From the NCBI RefSeq assembly GCF_038007965.1, contig NZ_JBBOYD010000001.1:4132501-4196500 (forward strand): 64,000 bases of DNA. Direction: 5' to 3'. The translations under genes were made by a program, and so were the position numbers. Source of the stretch: Niallia sp. FSL W8-0635. GTDB lineage: Bacteria > Bacillota > Bacilli > Bacillales > Cytobacillaceae. A model generated the notes under the pieces. It had not been told where the DNA came from. It saw only the letters and a list, made by a program, of their open reading frames with translations, and ran no database searches. The stretch's first letter is position 1, and each line of letters starts with the position of its first letter. Below are positions 25,635-34,744 of the stretch, piece by piece.

Positions 25635-26447
25635 TTAATGATTCAAAATCCCGCTCCTAGGACTAAGACCAAATGCTTCCGCTAATTCCATTATCTGTTC
25701 TTCTGTCATACACTGTTTCTGCTTATCTGCAGTAATCGTATATACTTGAGCATTCTTCTCCACGGTTTCGATTAGACCTAGTGCTTGATCTACACTTTGT
25801 CCGGAGGCTAGTATGCCGTGATGGGGCCAAATGACAATTCGATATTCTTGCATTTTATTGGCTGTTTCTGAGCCTATTTTTCCATTTCCGCAAACCATCC
25901 ATGGAAGCATGCCAATTCCTTCTGGAAAAACAAGTATACATTCAGAATTTAGGGACCACATTGTTTTAGTAAAGCTGTCTTCTTTTAGTTCATGGATAAA
26001 CGTCATTCCAATGGTATAGGTAGGATGACAGTGTAAAATAATTCGATGCTTTGAATCCACCTTTAGCCGTTCTACATGTGATAATAAGTGGGTTGGCAGC
26101 TCGCTGGTCGGTTTTTTATTGCCTTCAAATCCCCAAATAATTTTATATTCCTCTCCATTATTAATTATTTGGATAATTCCTAAGTAGGAGTTTGGGTGTT
26201 TTTCAATATTCTTAAACCGTCCTCCTGCGGATGTCACAAGAAAATACTTTCCATCAAGGTCCTTAACTGGGGTAGCAAGAGAAAAGATGTATGGTTCTCC
26301 TTGGGATGGTTGCTGGCTCAAATATAGATTTACTTCTTCTTGTGTTAGAAGAAAGCTAATATTGCCCGCATGATTCTCTCCCCATCCAGCTTGGAAGATT
26401 CCTGTACATGCATCTACTATTTCATTTAAAAAAGGTAATTCCATCAT
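25635..26447 (-). CDS. rhaD: Class II aldolase, rhamnulose-1-phosphate aldolase (RhaD) family
   Basis: Zn-dependent class II aldolase of 270 residues, cleaving a ketose 1-phosphate to dihydroxyacetone phosphate and an aldehyde. It matches RhaD in layout: GWGENHAGNIS near 20-30, LVTSAGGRF, PTSELPTHLLSHVERLK with catalytic Glu, the His-x-His pair in LHCHPT, VFPEGIGMLPWMV, and IVIWPHHGILASG with the third His. Last gene of the nine-gene PTS operon, overlapping dhaL (TAATG). No rhamnose isomerase or kinase is near, so the substrate is probably another ketose phosphate made by the PTS and dehydrogenase. Confidence 0.88.
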   Translation of the reverse strand: MMELPFLNEIVDACTGIFQAGWGENHAGNISFLLTQEEVNLYLSQQPSQGEPYIFSLATPVKDLDGKYFLVTSAGGRFKNIEKHPNSYLGIIQIINNGEEYKIIWGFEGNKKPTSELPTHLLSHVERLKVDSKHRIILHCHPTYTIGMTFIHELKEDSFTKTMWSLNSECILVFPEGIGMLPWMVCGNGKIGSETANKMQEYRIVIWPHHGILASGQSVDQALGLIETVEKNAQVYTITADKQKQCMTEEQIMELAEAFGLSPRSGILNH

Positions 26448-27097
26448 TATTTCTCCTCCTTCTGTCTATCATTTACTAAATAGGAATACATTTCTTTGAA
26501 AATAAGGGAAATAGTTGTTGCACCAGCATCTTGTTTTCCGATGGAGCGATCTTTCACAAATTTAGCACGTCCAAATTTCGCTGGGTATTCCTTGGATTTT
26601 TCCACGCCCTCTTCTGCTGCTTTAACTGCTAGACTTAAGGCATCCTTTAAGGATAGATTGGTTGAAGATTCTAATGTAATAACTGCAGGTTCAAGTGCTT
26701 CAATAAGCGTCTTATCACCAATATCTGCTTTACCGAATTTCTTTACTTGTTGAAGACCAGCTCGCATCATTGTTGCTAATGATTCGCTAGACAATTCCTC
26801 ATATGGATTAACGGAGCCAGCTCCTAAGAATAATTGGGAGAAAATAACACCCGATGCACCACCCATGGATTGAAGCGTGATTTTTCCAATCGAACCAAAT
26901 AGTTCATTAATCGTAGAATAGCTAGTGGAGGAATCTAGTAACTGATGGACTGCTTTAAATCCTCTCTCTATTCCATTGCCATGGTCTCCGTCGCCAATAG
27001 CCCCATCTACTTCATTTAGGAAATTTTTATATTCTGTTAATCTCAAGCTCACATAACGCATCATTTCTATTGTTTCGTTTATGCTTAAGTTCTCCAT
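26447..27097 (-). CDS. dhaL: Dihydroxyacetone kinase ADP/ATP-binding subunit DhaL
   Basis: DhaL-type subunit of 216 residues. It carries the Asp triad that holds Mg-nucleotide (DGAIGDGDHGNGIERGF) and the downstream QSMGGASGVIFSQLFLG, GDKTLIEALEP and DAGATTISL motifs. It follows dhaK by 2 bp and overlaps rhaD by one base. No DhaM is present in the operon. The pair is therefore either ATP-dependent or takes phosphate from a DhaM encoded elsewhere. Confidence 0.92.
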   Translation of the reverse strand: MENLSINETIEMMRYVSLRLTEYKNFLNEVDGAIGDGDHGNGIERGFKAVHQLLDSSTSYSTINELFGSIGKITLQSMGGASGVIFSQLFLGAGSVNPYEELSSESLATMMRAGLQQVKKFGKADIGDKTLIEALEPAVITLESSTNLSLKDALSLAVKAAEEGVEKSKEYPAKFGRAKFVKDRSIGKQDAGATTISLIFKEMYSYLVNDRQKEEK

Positions 27098-27099
27098 CT

Positions 27100-28098
27100 C
27101 TATTCTCCTCTCTTATAATAGGAAGGTGTGTAGGCAGGAGCATCATAGAACTCTTTTAATGTGTCATCAAGTAATAGAAGAGATATAGAAACTCCTGCCA
27201 TTTCAAGAGACGTACAATATGATCCAATAATGGAATCATGAATAATAATTTCTCTGTCTTCTAAAAGTTGTGTAACCTTTCTATTGACGATGTTTAGCTC
27301 CAGGTCCGTCGTTGCTCCTGTTCCATTGATTAGGACTATTACCTCATTATCCTTCTTTAACTGTAGTTCTGCTATTAGTGGTGTAAGCATTTCTTCTACT
27401 ATTTCATCTGCTAAAGCCATATTTTTTGTTTCAATACCTGGTTCTCCATGGATACCCATTCCAAATTCATACTCATTTTCATCAATCGAAAAATTGGGAG
27501 AACTGCCAGGCAGTGAGCATGGTGCTAATGCAATACTTAATGTCCGTGTAGCTCTATTCGCCTTTTCCGCTAATGTTGTAACTTCTTCTAAAGAATAGCC
27601 TTTTTCGCTAGCTGCACCTACTATTTTTAAAACAAGCAAGACACCAGCAACACCACGTCTTTCTGCTATATTTGCAATGGGAGCAGATGCGATATCATCC
27701 GTAACAAGGGTGATACTCACCTTAATACCTTCCTCAGCAGCCATTTCTGCTGCAATGCCAAAATTCATCGTGTCACCCGCATAATTAATAACGAGACAAA
27801 GTATACCATCATCATTTTTTAATGAGCGCAAAACCGTAAGAATTGTTAGAGGATCTGGAGAGGTAAAGACATTTCCAAGCGCAGCTCCGCTTGCCATACC
27901 TTCCCCAACAAGACCAAGGAAAGAGGGCTCATGCCCACTTCCTCCTCCAGTAACAATTCTTACTCCTTGCTTAGGTATGTTTTTGCGGATAATTCCATTA
28001 ACACCCTCTACTCTTTGTAAAGTGGATTGATTAGCTTTCATAAACCCTTCTAGACTTTCACTTACTACCATTGTTGGATCATTGATGAGTTTTTTCAT
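27100..28098 (-). CDS. dhaK: Dihydroxyacetone kinase substrate-binding subunit DhaK
   Basis: DhaK subunit of 332 residues. GGGSGHEPS (51-59) is the substrate loop; His217 in FGMGIHGEPGIE is the residue expected to hold dihydroxyacetone or a related ketose covalently; INGTGATT lies near the end. The ATG at 28098 has AAGGAG upstream and is preferred over the frame opening at 28137. It overlaps the end of the small membrane-protein gene. Homologues can phosphorylate erythrulose-type ketoses, so the substrate may not be dihydroxyacetone. Confidence 0.92.
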   Translation of the reverse strand: MKKLINDPTMVVSESLEGFMKANQSTLQRVEGVNGIIRKNIPKQGVRIVTGGGSGHEPSFLGLVGEGMASGAALGNVFTSPDPLTILTVLRSLKNDDGILCLVINYAGDTMNFGIAAEMAAEEGIKVSITLVTDDIASAPIANIAERRGVAGVLLVLKIVGAASEKGYSLEEVTTLAEKANRATRTLSIALAPCSLPGSSPNFSIDENEYEFGMGIHGEPGIETKNMALADEIVEEMLTPLIAELQLKKDNEVIVLINGTGATTDLELNIVNRKVTQLLEDREIIIHDSIIGSYCTSLEMAGVSISLLLLDDTLKEFYDAPAYTPSYYKRGE

Positions 28099-28270
28099 GG
28101 CTATATTCTCCTTCCTTTCTAATACCAAAGAAATCAAGATATCTTGTTAAACTGATAGCGATTACAAATGAACATGCACCAAGTACTAGGTTCCATGTTA
28201 GTAAACTGATAAGAAAGAAGACAATGCTTAGGAGAAGAAAGAAAAAGAATATAATTACTTTTCCTTTCAT
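28079..28270 (-). CDS. Small two-helix membrane protein in the PTS operon
   Basis: A 63-residue protein with two hydrophobic segments (about 4-25 and 27-45) and a charged, His-containing C-terminal tail. It overlaps gatC by 4 bp at its start and dhaK by 20 bp at its end, so it is embedded in the operon and very likely expressed. Function unknown; a subunit or stabiliser of the IIC protein is one possibility. Confidence 0.65.
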   Translation of the reverse strand: MKGKVIIFFFFLLLSIVFFLISLLTWNLVLGACSFVIAISLTRYLDFFGIRKEGEYSHEKTHQ

Positions 28271-29670
28271 GAAATGGCCCTCCCATTAGATGAATTTTCT
28301 ACATCGATTCCTAATTCCTTCTTAAATTGTTCTTCTTCCTTTTTCATTCCTTTAAAATAGAAGACAGACAGAATAATAGTAGAAATGAATAATACAATAC
28401 CGACAGGAGTTAATTGTGAAAATTCAGCAACAATATATCTAAGTTCTGAAATATCCATCCCAAACCAAGCTAGCATTTGGTTGTCAGGAGCACTTACTCC
28501 ACCTGTTGATTGAGCTAATCTAGTAAAATGTGGTGCAAAATAAGAGGCTACATATAGCTGCATTGGAATACCAACAATGGTGCCTATCGCCATTTTTACT
28601 AGATTGCCATTTGTAAGGAAGAATAAAGGTACAACTAGACAAATATTCATAAGTCCACCGAAAGGAAGTACTAGATTCCCAGGAAGTATTAAAGAATAGA
28701 GCAATACAATCGGAATCGTTAAAATCATGATAAGCCAGTGTTCAGAACGTCCTGCCATGATTGGCCAATCTAATCCTATTGTAAACGTTCGGTTTTTAAA
28801 TCTATTTTTCATAAAATCAGTCGCCGATTCACTAATAGGTGTTAGTGCTGTTGTAAATAGCTTTGCCACTAGTGGAAATAGAGTCAATGCAGCACCTGAT
28901 TGAACGCCAAGTGTTAAAGTTGCCTTGAAATCATACCCACCGAATAATCCAATAAGGCATCCAATTAGAAATCCCATGATATGATTTTCACCAAAAGCAC
29001 CAATTTTCTCACGTACTTTTTGTGCATCGAAATTAACCGTAGAAGGAATAATTTTATCCATTAGTTTTACAAAAGGATACAGCCAGATGCCAGTGAGAAA
29101 CATAGGATGTGGCATGGATACACCTGGAATATTAGTTAATCTTTGAAGTCGATATCTAGTATAGTCTGCATTCTTTAATTCAAGAATGGCTTGTATTGTA
29201 GCAAACAATAGACCCAACCAAACTAAACCAGATACATAGGATACTAGAAAAGCCGTACAGACTTTGTTCCCAACGTTCCACATATCTACATTGACACAAT
29301 CGGTCCAGCGGAAAGAGAGCATTACTAAGTTAACAAGAATTTGAATGGGAAACATCAGAAAAGCAAATTCCCATGTCCAAGCTAAGCCAAGTGCAGGCGG
29401 CCATCCCATGTCCAATGCACCTAATTGAATCCCAGTATTTTCTACAAATGCCTTTGAAGCGGATCCTACATTATTAATCATAAAGTCAACAACTAGATTA
29501 ATCCCTACTAACGCAACCCCTAGAGTAAGACCTGCGGAAAAAGCACGGCTAAATTTCATTCGAAAAATTAAGCCGATAATAATTAAAATAATCGATAAAA
29601 ATACTGGTGCTCCCATATTTATTAAACCTTGGAATAATATTTTGATGTATTCCACTGACTTCCCCTCCAT
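28267..29670 (-). CDS. gatC: PTS EIIC, galactitol (Gat) family
   Basis: Polytopic PTS membrane component of 467 residues, GatC type. It has about ten segments, with LTLGVALVGINLV near 44-56, the GLAWTWEFAFLMFPIQI stretch and LTALTPISESATDFM motifs of the family. It forms the sugar channel with the separate IIA and IIB proteins encoded directly upstream. The Gat family handles hexitols and pentitols such as galactitol, arabitol and xylitol; the substrate here is not evident. Confidence 0.9.
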   Translation of the reverse strand: MEGKSVEYIKILFQGLINMGAPVFLSIILIIIGLIFRMKFSRAFSAGLTLGVALVGINLVVDFMINNVGSASKAFVENTGIQLGALDMGWPPALGLAWTWEFAFLMFPIQILVNLVMLSFRWTDCVNVDMWNVGNKVCTAFLVSYVSGLVWLGLLFATIQAILELKNADYTRYRLQRLTNIPGVSMPHPMFLTGIWLYPFVKLMDKIIPSTVNFDAQKVREKIGAFGENHIMGFLIGCLIGLFGGYDFKATLTLGVQSGAALTLFPLVAKLFTTALTPISESATDFMKNRFKNRTFTIGLDWPIMAGRSEHWLIMILTIPIVLLYSLILPGNLVLPFGGLMNICLVVPLFFLTNGNLVKMAIGTIVGIPMQLYVASYFAPHFTRLAQSTGGVSAPDNQMLAWFGMDISELRYIVAEFSQLTPVGIVLFISTIILSVFYFKGMKKEEEQFKKELGIDVENSSNGRAIS

Positions 29671-29696
29671 TTATCTTTTTATAATGAAAGTTTAGG

Positions 29697-29990
29697 TTAA
29701 TTTTTTAGCACTTCTATTATCTTCTCTAATTCTGATTCAGCACCGATGCCTGTAAGAAAAGGAATCCCGCTAAAAACAGGTATATCATAGCCGCCTTCAC
29801 GGACTTGAGTAATAGAAACATATATATCTGCACTTTTTAAGTAAGTAGAAAGGGAATTAATATTTATTGCTTCCACATTTACAGACTGACCGAACCCCCG
29901 TTGTTTCAATAAATTTTCCAGTTTAACAGCTACTGTTTGAGAGGTAGCAATTCCCCCTCCACAAGCTACAATAATCGTTTTTGTTTTCAT
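29697..29990 (-). CDS. gatB: PTS EIIB, galactitol family
   Basis: Soluble IIB protein of 97 residues with the N-terminal phosphorylation loop IIVACGGGIATS, active Cys10. Length and motif match GatB. It passes phosphate from IIA to the sugar bound by IIC. Encoded between IIA and IIC with gaps of 22 and 26 bp. Confidence 0.9.
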   Translation of the reverse strand: MKTKTIIVACGGGIATSQTVAVKLENLLKQRGFGQSVNVEAININSLSTYLKSADIYVSITQVREGGYDIPVFSGIPFLTGIGAESELEKIIEVLKN

Positions 29991-30012
29991 CTTTTCATCT
30001 TCCCTTCCTTAA

Positions 30013-30483
30013 TTAAATGACATTAGCGCCCTGTAGTATCGATTGAAGCAATTCATTCTGATTGATGGCATTTCTGATATTTTCCATACGGTCACGCTCT
30101 GAGAATAAACCAATTAACTGCTGTAGTGCCTGTAGGTGATTCTTTTCGTCATCAAGTGCAAGAACGAAAACAATTTCTACAGCAACCGTACGGCTGTGGT
30201 TACCCATTTCTAAAAAATCGATCGGTTTTTTTAATCTGCAGATTGTAATACATGATTTGAGTACATGCTTTGTATCTGTATGTGGAATGGCAACCTTAAT
30301 AATTTCTGTCGGAAGACCGGTAGGAAAGGTCTCTTCTCTAGCAATAATTGCTTCTTTAAAACTATTTTTGACTAGATTATGTGTCTCTAATTTCCGTGCC
30401 ATATTAGTTAATAATTCTTCTCTAGATTCTGCTTCTATATCAAAGAAGATTAAATCCTCCCTGAATAAGTCCATCAAAGCCAC
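30013..30483 (-). CDS. gatA: PTS EIIA, fructose/mannitol/galactitol type
   Basis: IIA protein of 156 residues with LPTEIIKVAIPHTDTKHV, active His68, as in GatA/FruA-type IIA domains. First of the three separate PTS proteins of the operon, following the dehydrogenase by 23 bp. It is also the likely partner that phosphorylates the PRD regulator. Confidence 0.9.
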   Translation of the reverse strand: MALMDLFREDLIFFDIEAESREELLTNMARKLETHNLVKNSFKEAIIAREETFPTGLPTEIIKVAIPHTDTKHVLKSCITICRLKKPIDFLEMGNHSRTVAVEIVFVLALDDEKNHLQALQQLIGLFSERDRMENIRNAINQNELLQSILQGANVI

Positions 30484-30506
30484 GAACTTACCTCCTTCAT
30501 TCTTTT

Positions 30507-31532
30507 TTAACTAGGATAGATGATACAATTTTTAATTACTTTGCCTTGTGCATGTTCAATAATGGCTTTTTCTGTTTCTTCGATAGTGTATTCATTTTGA
30601 ACAAAATCCTCTTCGTTAATCGCTTTCATTTTTAATAATTCAAATGCTGCTTTAACATGTATCGGAGTAGTGTGAAATACACTTTTTACCGTTATTTGTT
30701 CGTAATGAAATCTCGTACAGTCGAAGGTAACGGTTGTATCTTTTTTGGTTCCACCAAAACATAAAACTGTACCACCAGGACGAACCATATTAAATGACAC
30801 TTCCCAAACAGATGGCAAACCAGCTGCTTCTATCGCAAAATCTACTCCACGTTTGTCTTCTGTCAAATTTATAACAGCCTCTACTTGATCTAACTCTGGT
30901 GTTATTTCTATTAATTCCTGAGCACCTAATTTTTCGGCTATTTTTAAGCGGTTTTTCTGGATGTCACACGCAATGACTCTGGCTCCACGCAAATAACTAA
31001 GTCGAATAAACATAAGACCAATTGGACCACAACCATTCACGACTACTGTATCTCCAAATTCAATGGGAATTTGTGAAGTACCGTAAACTGCACATGCTAA
31101 TGGTTCCATTAATGCTGCTTGTTTATAAGACATATCATCCGGTAGTTTAAACATAGTTTCTTCTACTATGTTCTTAGGAATCAGTTGATATTCAGCATAG
31201 CTGCCAAGATTAGAAGGAAGATCCACACACATGGAATGCTGTCCCTTCTTGCAATAATAGCATTTATGGCATGGGGCCGTATTGTGAGCAACAACTCTGT
31301 CACCGATTTTAAAATTTCCCACTCCTTTGCCAACTGCATAGACTACTCCTGCTGCTTCATGCCCAATAAGATGTGGAGGGTCATAACGATAGCCACGCAT
31401 ATACATCTTGGCATCTGTTCCACATGTTAATGTCACGTGATTTTTCACCACCACTTCTCCATCCCCTGGCGTTGGTACTTCCTTTTCCTCTAATCTAATA
31501 TCTTGAATACCATGATAGACAATTTGTTTCAT
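30507..31532 (-). CDS. Zn-dependent medium-chain alcohol/polyol-phosphate dehydrogenase
   Basis: MDR-superfamily dehydrogenase of 341 residues. Catalytic zinc ligands are Cys37 (TCGTD) and His58-Glu59 (IGHEAAG); structural zinc cysteines are 88, 91, 94 and 102. The Rossmann motif is VVNGCGPIGLMFIRL. In this operon it would oxidise the phosphorylated polyol delivered by the PTS to a ketose phosphate, as GatD and related enzymes do. It starts 15 bp after the regulator gene. Confidence 0.88.
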   Translation of the reverse strand: MKQIVYHGIQDIRLEEKEVPTPGDGEVVVKNHVTLTCGTDAKMYMRGYRYDPPHLIGHEAAGVVYAVGKGVGNFKIGDRVVAHNTAPCHKCYYCKKGQHSMCVDLPSNLGSYAEYQLIPKNIVEETMFKLPDDMSYKQAALMEPLACAVYGTSQIPIEFGDTVVVNGCGPIGLMFIRLSYLRGARVIACDIQKNRLKIAEKLGAQELIEITPELDQVEAVINLTEDKRGVDFAIEAAGLPSVWEVSFNMVRPGGTVLCFGGTKKDTTVTFDCTRFHYEQITVKSVFHTTPIHVKAAFELLKMKAINEEDFVQNEYTIEETEKAIIEHAQGKVIKNCIIYPS

Positions 31533-31547
31533 TTTTATGAATCTCCT

Positions 31548-33566
31548 TTAAGGTTTTATAAGATTAATAACCTCTGCTTCATCGTTCGCATATAAAATAG
31601 ACTGATAAATATGGTTATCAAGAAATAGTTTGTTCAAATGAAGCAATGTCGGTACATGTGAATTATTTCTTGATGGAGATAACGCAATAATGATATTGGC
31701 CCTATCTTTCTTATTGATCTTAATCGGTTCTTTGCAAATTAACATGCAAAAATCATTTCGAAGAGCCCCATCATAAGTAGGCGCATGAGGTAAATAGACT
31801 TCAGGACCTATTACCATATGCGAACCGTCCTTTCGGAATGAATTAATTGTATTTTTCACATAGGAATTTGTAACAGACTTTCTATTAAGTAGTGGTTGAA
31901 AGGATAATTCAACTGCTTCTTCCCAATTTATATTTTCATAGTTAAAAAGGATATTTTCCTTAGAGAAAGGGAATATAGGTGAAATAATTTCTTCTATTTT
32001 ACTTTTCGTAAGCTTATAGGAATCATTCATGAATTCGGTTATGATCTGCTTTACAATCGGTAAATTTTTTTTCGGAATATATTTTGATAGATGATTCGTT
32101 AACTTACTCGATCTCAATTGAATATTTGTATCAATATATTGGTGAACCTCTCTCTCTAAAGAGATACAATTCGTCTTATTTAAAATTGGATTTGTTAAGA
32201 ATACTTTTTTCTTTGTAATTAATTCGACCGTTGAAAAAATAAAATCAACGTCCTCTTCTACCTCGCTAAAGGTTCTTTCTGAGTAGGCGCCAATAAAGTG
32301 AACAAAAGGGAAATAATCTCTTAAACTAGCAAGCAGCATTTTTGATACAGAGACTCCATTTCGGCAAACTACAAGTGCTTTATAACTTGTATTAGTACCT
32401 TCATTCGATTGATAGACCCATGCTTGAAAATGCATCGCAATATAAATAATTTCATCGTCAGAAAACTGACTATTGGTAATATGCTCTAATGATCGTATTG
32501 ATTTTTTTACAATCGCAAAGATAGACGGGTATTCTTTAATAAATTCTTCTGTTAAATTATTTTTGATAGAAAGAGAATACTTCGTTCTAAATATAGCAAG
32601 CTTCAGATGATGAATTAGTTTGTTTTTTAAGTCCTCCATTCCTATGGGATTAATAGCTAAGCTTTTTTCTACTTCTTTAAGAAAATCATGAATCGCATCC
32701 CCAATTTCATAATCTTGCAAAAAATCATAAGAGGTGTGTAGCATATTAGCAGATAGTATCTGTAACGCTAAATACCCTTTATCTTGTTCTGTAATAGTTG
32801 GTATATGCCAAAATTGTTCTTTGATAATCGTAAATTCTGAGGAATATACTAGATTACTTGGCTCTTCTATCTTTGATTTTGTTGCCGTTTGCATTCTTTT
32901 AATGAGCACTAGTAATAAGAAAGGAAGATGCTCCAGTTGTTCATCTGTGAATGAAACTCCTAGTCGTTTTTCTATCGTTAATAGTCGTTTTTTCATAAGA
33001 AATATTTCATTTTTATCTACTAGCTTCTTTTTGAATAGAATCAAGTTTCCTTTTACTGTTAAGATTTTTTTTAGACTGCTTACTAGTGTCTGGCGACAAC
33101 GAGACTCCTCTCCAACTATTTGATACCCAGTCAAACGTGAATATTCTAATGTTAATGATTCCTTCAATACATTTTTCTTTACATTCTTTAAATCGTTAAG
33201 CATCGTATTTTTACTAACTTGTACAAAGCTTGCTAACTCTAATAAGGAAAATCCATCTTTACTTAATAAAAGTTTTATTGTGATTAGCTGTTCACGTAGT
33301 TCAGGCAGCAGATAATCATCAGATTGAAAGATATTTTCTTTCAGAAATAAATAGAGAGCCTCCTTTGTGCTTGGCGAAATCATTATTTCTCCACTACTGT
33401 TTATGCTGATTTTCGTTTCTTTAAATTCGGATAGTTTCCTATTAATTATCCGAATACACTCTTTAGTTTTATCCTGTGTTATTCCATTATCAGACTCTAT
33501 ATCCTCTAAACTTGTTTGGACATTTAACAATAAGTGCAAGATCATTCTTTCAGCTTCTGATTTCAA
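31548..33566 (-). CDS. PRD-containing PTS-regulated transcriptional activator (MtlR/LicR type)
   Basis: Large regulator of about 672 residues: N-terminal helix-turn-helix modules (about 1-130), two PRDs (about 175-400), a IIB-like domain (ALVVCRNGVSVSKMLL, with Cys) and a C-terminal IIA-like domain (YLPHAPTYDGALRNDF, with His). Phosphorylation of PRD, IIB and IIA sites couples the operon to sugar flux and catabolite state. AAAGGAGGTG is 2 nt from an ATG (33575) and 11 nt from an in-frame TTG (33566); the TTG is preferred by spacing but the choice is open. First gene of the operon, with a cre box upstream. Confidence 0.88.
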   Translation of the reverse strand: MKSEAERMILHLLLNVQTSLEDIESDNGITQDKTKECIRIINRKLSEFKETKISINSSGEIMISPSTKEALYLFLKENIFQSDDYLLPELREQLITIKLLLSKDGFSLLELASFVQVSKNTMLNDLKNVKKNVLKESLTLEYSRLTGYQIVGEESRCRQTLVSSLKKILTVKGNLILFKKKLVDKNEIFLMKKRLLTIEKRLGVSFTDEQLEHLPFLLLVLIKRMQTATKSKIEEPSNLVYSSEFTIIKEQFWHIPTITEQDKGYLALQILSANMLHTSYDFLQDYEIGDAIHDFLKEVEKSLAINPIGMEDLKNKLIHHLKLAIFRTKYSLSIKNNLTEEFIKEYPSIFAIVKKSIRSLEHITNSQFSDDEIIYIAMHFQAWVYQSNEGTNTSYKALVVCRNGVSVSKMLLASLRDYFPFVHFIGAYSERTFSEVEEDVDFIFSTVELITKKKVFLTNPILNKTNCISLEREVHQYIDTNIQLRSSKLTNHLSKYIPKKNLPIVKQIITEFMNDSYKLTKSKIEEIISPIFPFSKENILFNYENINWEEAVELSFQPLLNRKSVTNSYVKNTINSFRKDGSHMVIGPEVYLPHAPTYDGALRNDFCMLICKEPIKINKKDRANIIIALSPSRNNSHVPTLLHLNKLFLDNHIYQSILYANDEAEVINLIKP

Positions 33567-33632
33567 AATCCCCATCACCTCCTTTTCTCTACAACTTCAT
33601 TATATCCAAGATGTATTAAAAAAAATGGACAT

Positions 33633-33675
33633 TTCATCCCAACGTTAAAACGCTTACAAAAATAATTGGGATGAA
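33633..33675. promoter_or_regulatory. cre-like box enclosed by a 10-bp inverted repeat
   Basis: TTCATCCCAA (33633-33642) and TTGGGATGAA (33666-33675) form a perfect inverted repeat. The spacer holds, on the minus strand, TGTAAGCGTTTTAA (33645-33658), which fits the CcpA cre consensus at nearly every position. It lies about 70 bp upstream of the PRD regulator and is a likely control site for the operon. Confidence 0.6.
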
Positions 33676-33785
33676 GAAGGGAATGCTGTCCATAACACTA
33701 AGATGTAATTAGTTCCTCTAACATTCTGATAAACTATTGTCACTCGACATGAGCAGGACTCCCTTTATTATTTGAAATTGGTTTG

Positions 33786-33817
33786 ACGCCCCTTATTATG
33801 AAGATTGGCGTTTTTTT
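33786..33817 (+). terminator. Terminator-like hairpin
   Basis: ACGCC (33786-33790) and GGCGT (33807-33811) form a short stem followed by a run of seven T. No plus-strand gene lies immediately upstream, so it may belong to decayed sequence. Confidence 0.45.
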
Positions 33818-34147
33818 CTGATACAACTCTACAAGTTCCATTTGCACACAGGTATAGTCTGGGGTTTAATAAGATCAATAAAAAAGAAGACAACAATAAA
33901 CTGCTGTTCTTCTCTTTTACCAATATCCATAACAATCACCTACAAACTCGCCATAGACTAATTCAAGTATATAGAAAGTGTCTTCATTAAGGTAAACTGT
34001 TGAGTCTAATTTGTTGAAATCTGCTAATTCTAGTTTAACGTTTACATTGTGTCTTTATATGCAATAGATTCTCCTTCTATATGAATATTAGGAAGAACTC
34101 TATCTAACCACTTCAAAATATACCAAACTGCTTTTCCCATAAGATTC
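33818..34147. other. Intergenic with R3 hairpin copy, no gene recognised
   Basis: At 33880-33917 an AAGAAGAC...TGTTCTTCTC hairpin matches those at 25429 and 39000. The rest shows no supported coding frame. Confidence 0.5.
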
Positions 34148-34262
34148 ATAAAGCGCAACAACCAACCACACTCACATTATTCAGTTTCTATTTCAGTTTA
34201 TCAAATTCACGCAATCTAATTCTCTATCAATCTTCGACAAATTTCGGGGCGTCACTGTGACC
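34148..34262. repeat. R1 repeat, copy 2
   Basis: Starts with AAAGCGCAACAACCAACCAC and ends GGCGTCACTGTGACC. It matches the upstream region of the toxin gene (39658-39780), but here the ribosome binding site and toxin codons are missing. Confidence 0.75.
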
Positions 34263-34744
34263 TAGAATCCATGGAGCAGGTGGAGATCATTAATGACAAA
34301 GTGGAAACGAATAAATAGGCATTTCTTTATACCAATTAGATAATCGTACATTCATTCCTATAATTCACTCTTACTTTAGTTAGAGTATAAAAAAACTGCA
34401 TAAAAATAATACCTTATCTACATACAAAACGAAGAAAAATCTTTCAAAATTACTCCTCCCTCCACAAAAATCAGAAAATTACATAAATACCCACTATAAT
34501 TGGTTTTCAATACGCGTTTTTTATAGATAATAGGAGAAAAGGAGGATAATAATAGTTAGCTAATAAATAGAGATGGCACCTTCAACTGTTTCTATCGATT
34601 TCATATATGACTACTTGCTCACTATTGCACATAGTTCGATTAATCTCTATCTAGTATGCTGACTCCTCTATCCACATCCAAGTTTAGGGGACATTCCTCC
34701 CTACTCCATGACAAAAAACAATCCACTTGAAAAGGAGCAATCAA
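34263..34744. other. Region upstream of comK, no gene recognised
   Basis: About 480 bp of AT-rich sequence. It presumably holds the comK promoter; AT-boxes of ComK type could not be identified with confidence. Confidence 0.45.

Noticed and set aside
33805..33990. 61-codon plus-strand ORF downstream of the terminator-like hairpin
   Set aside because: It has no ribosome binding site and overlaps the R3 hairpin repeat; no protein-like features.
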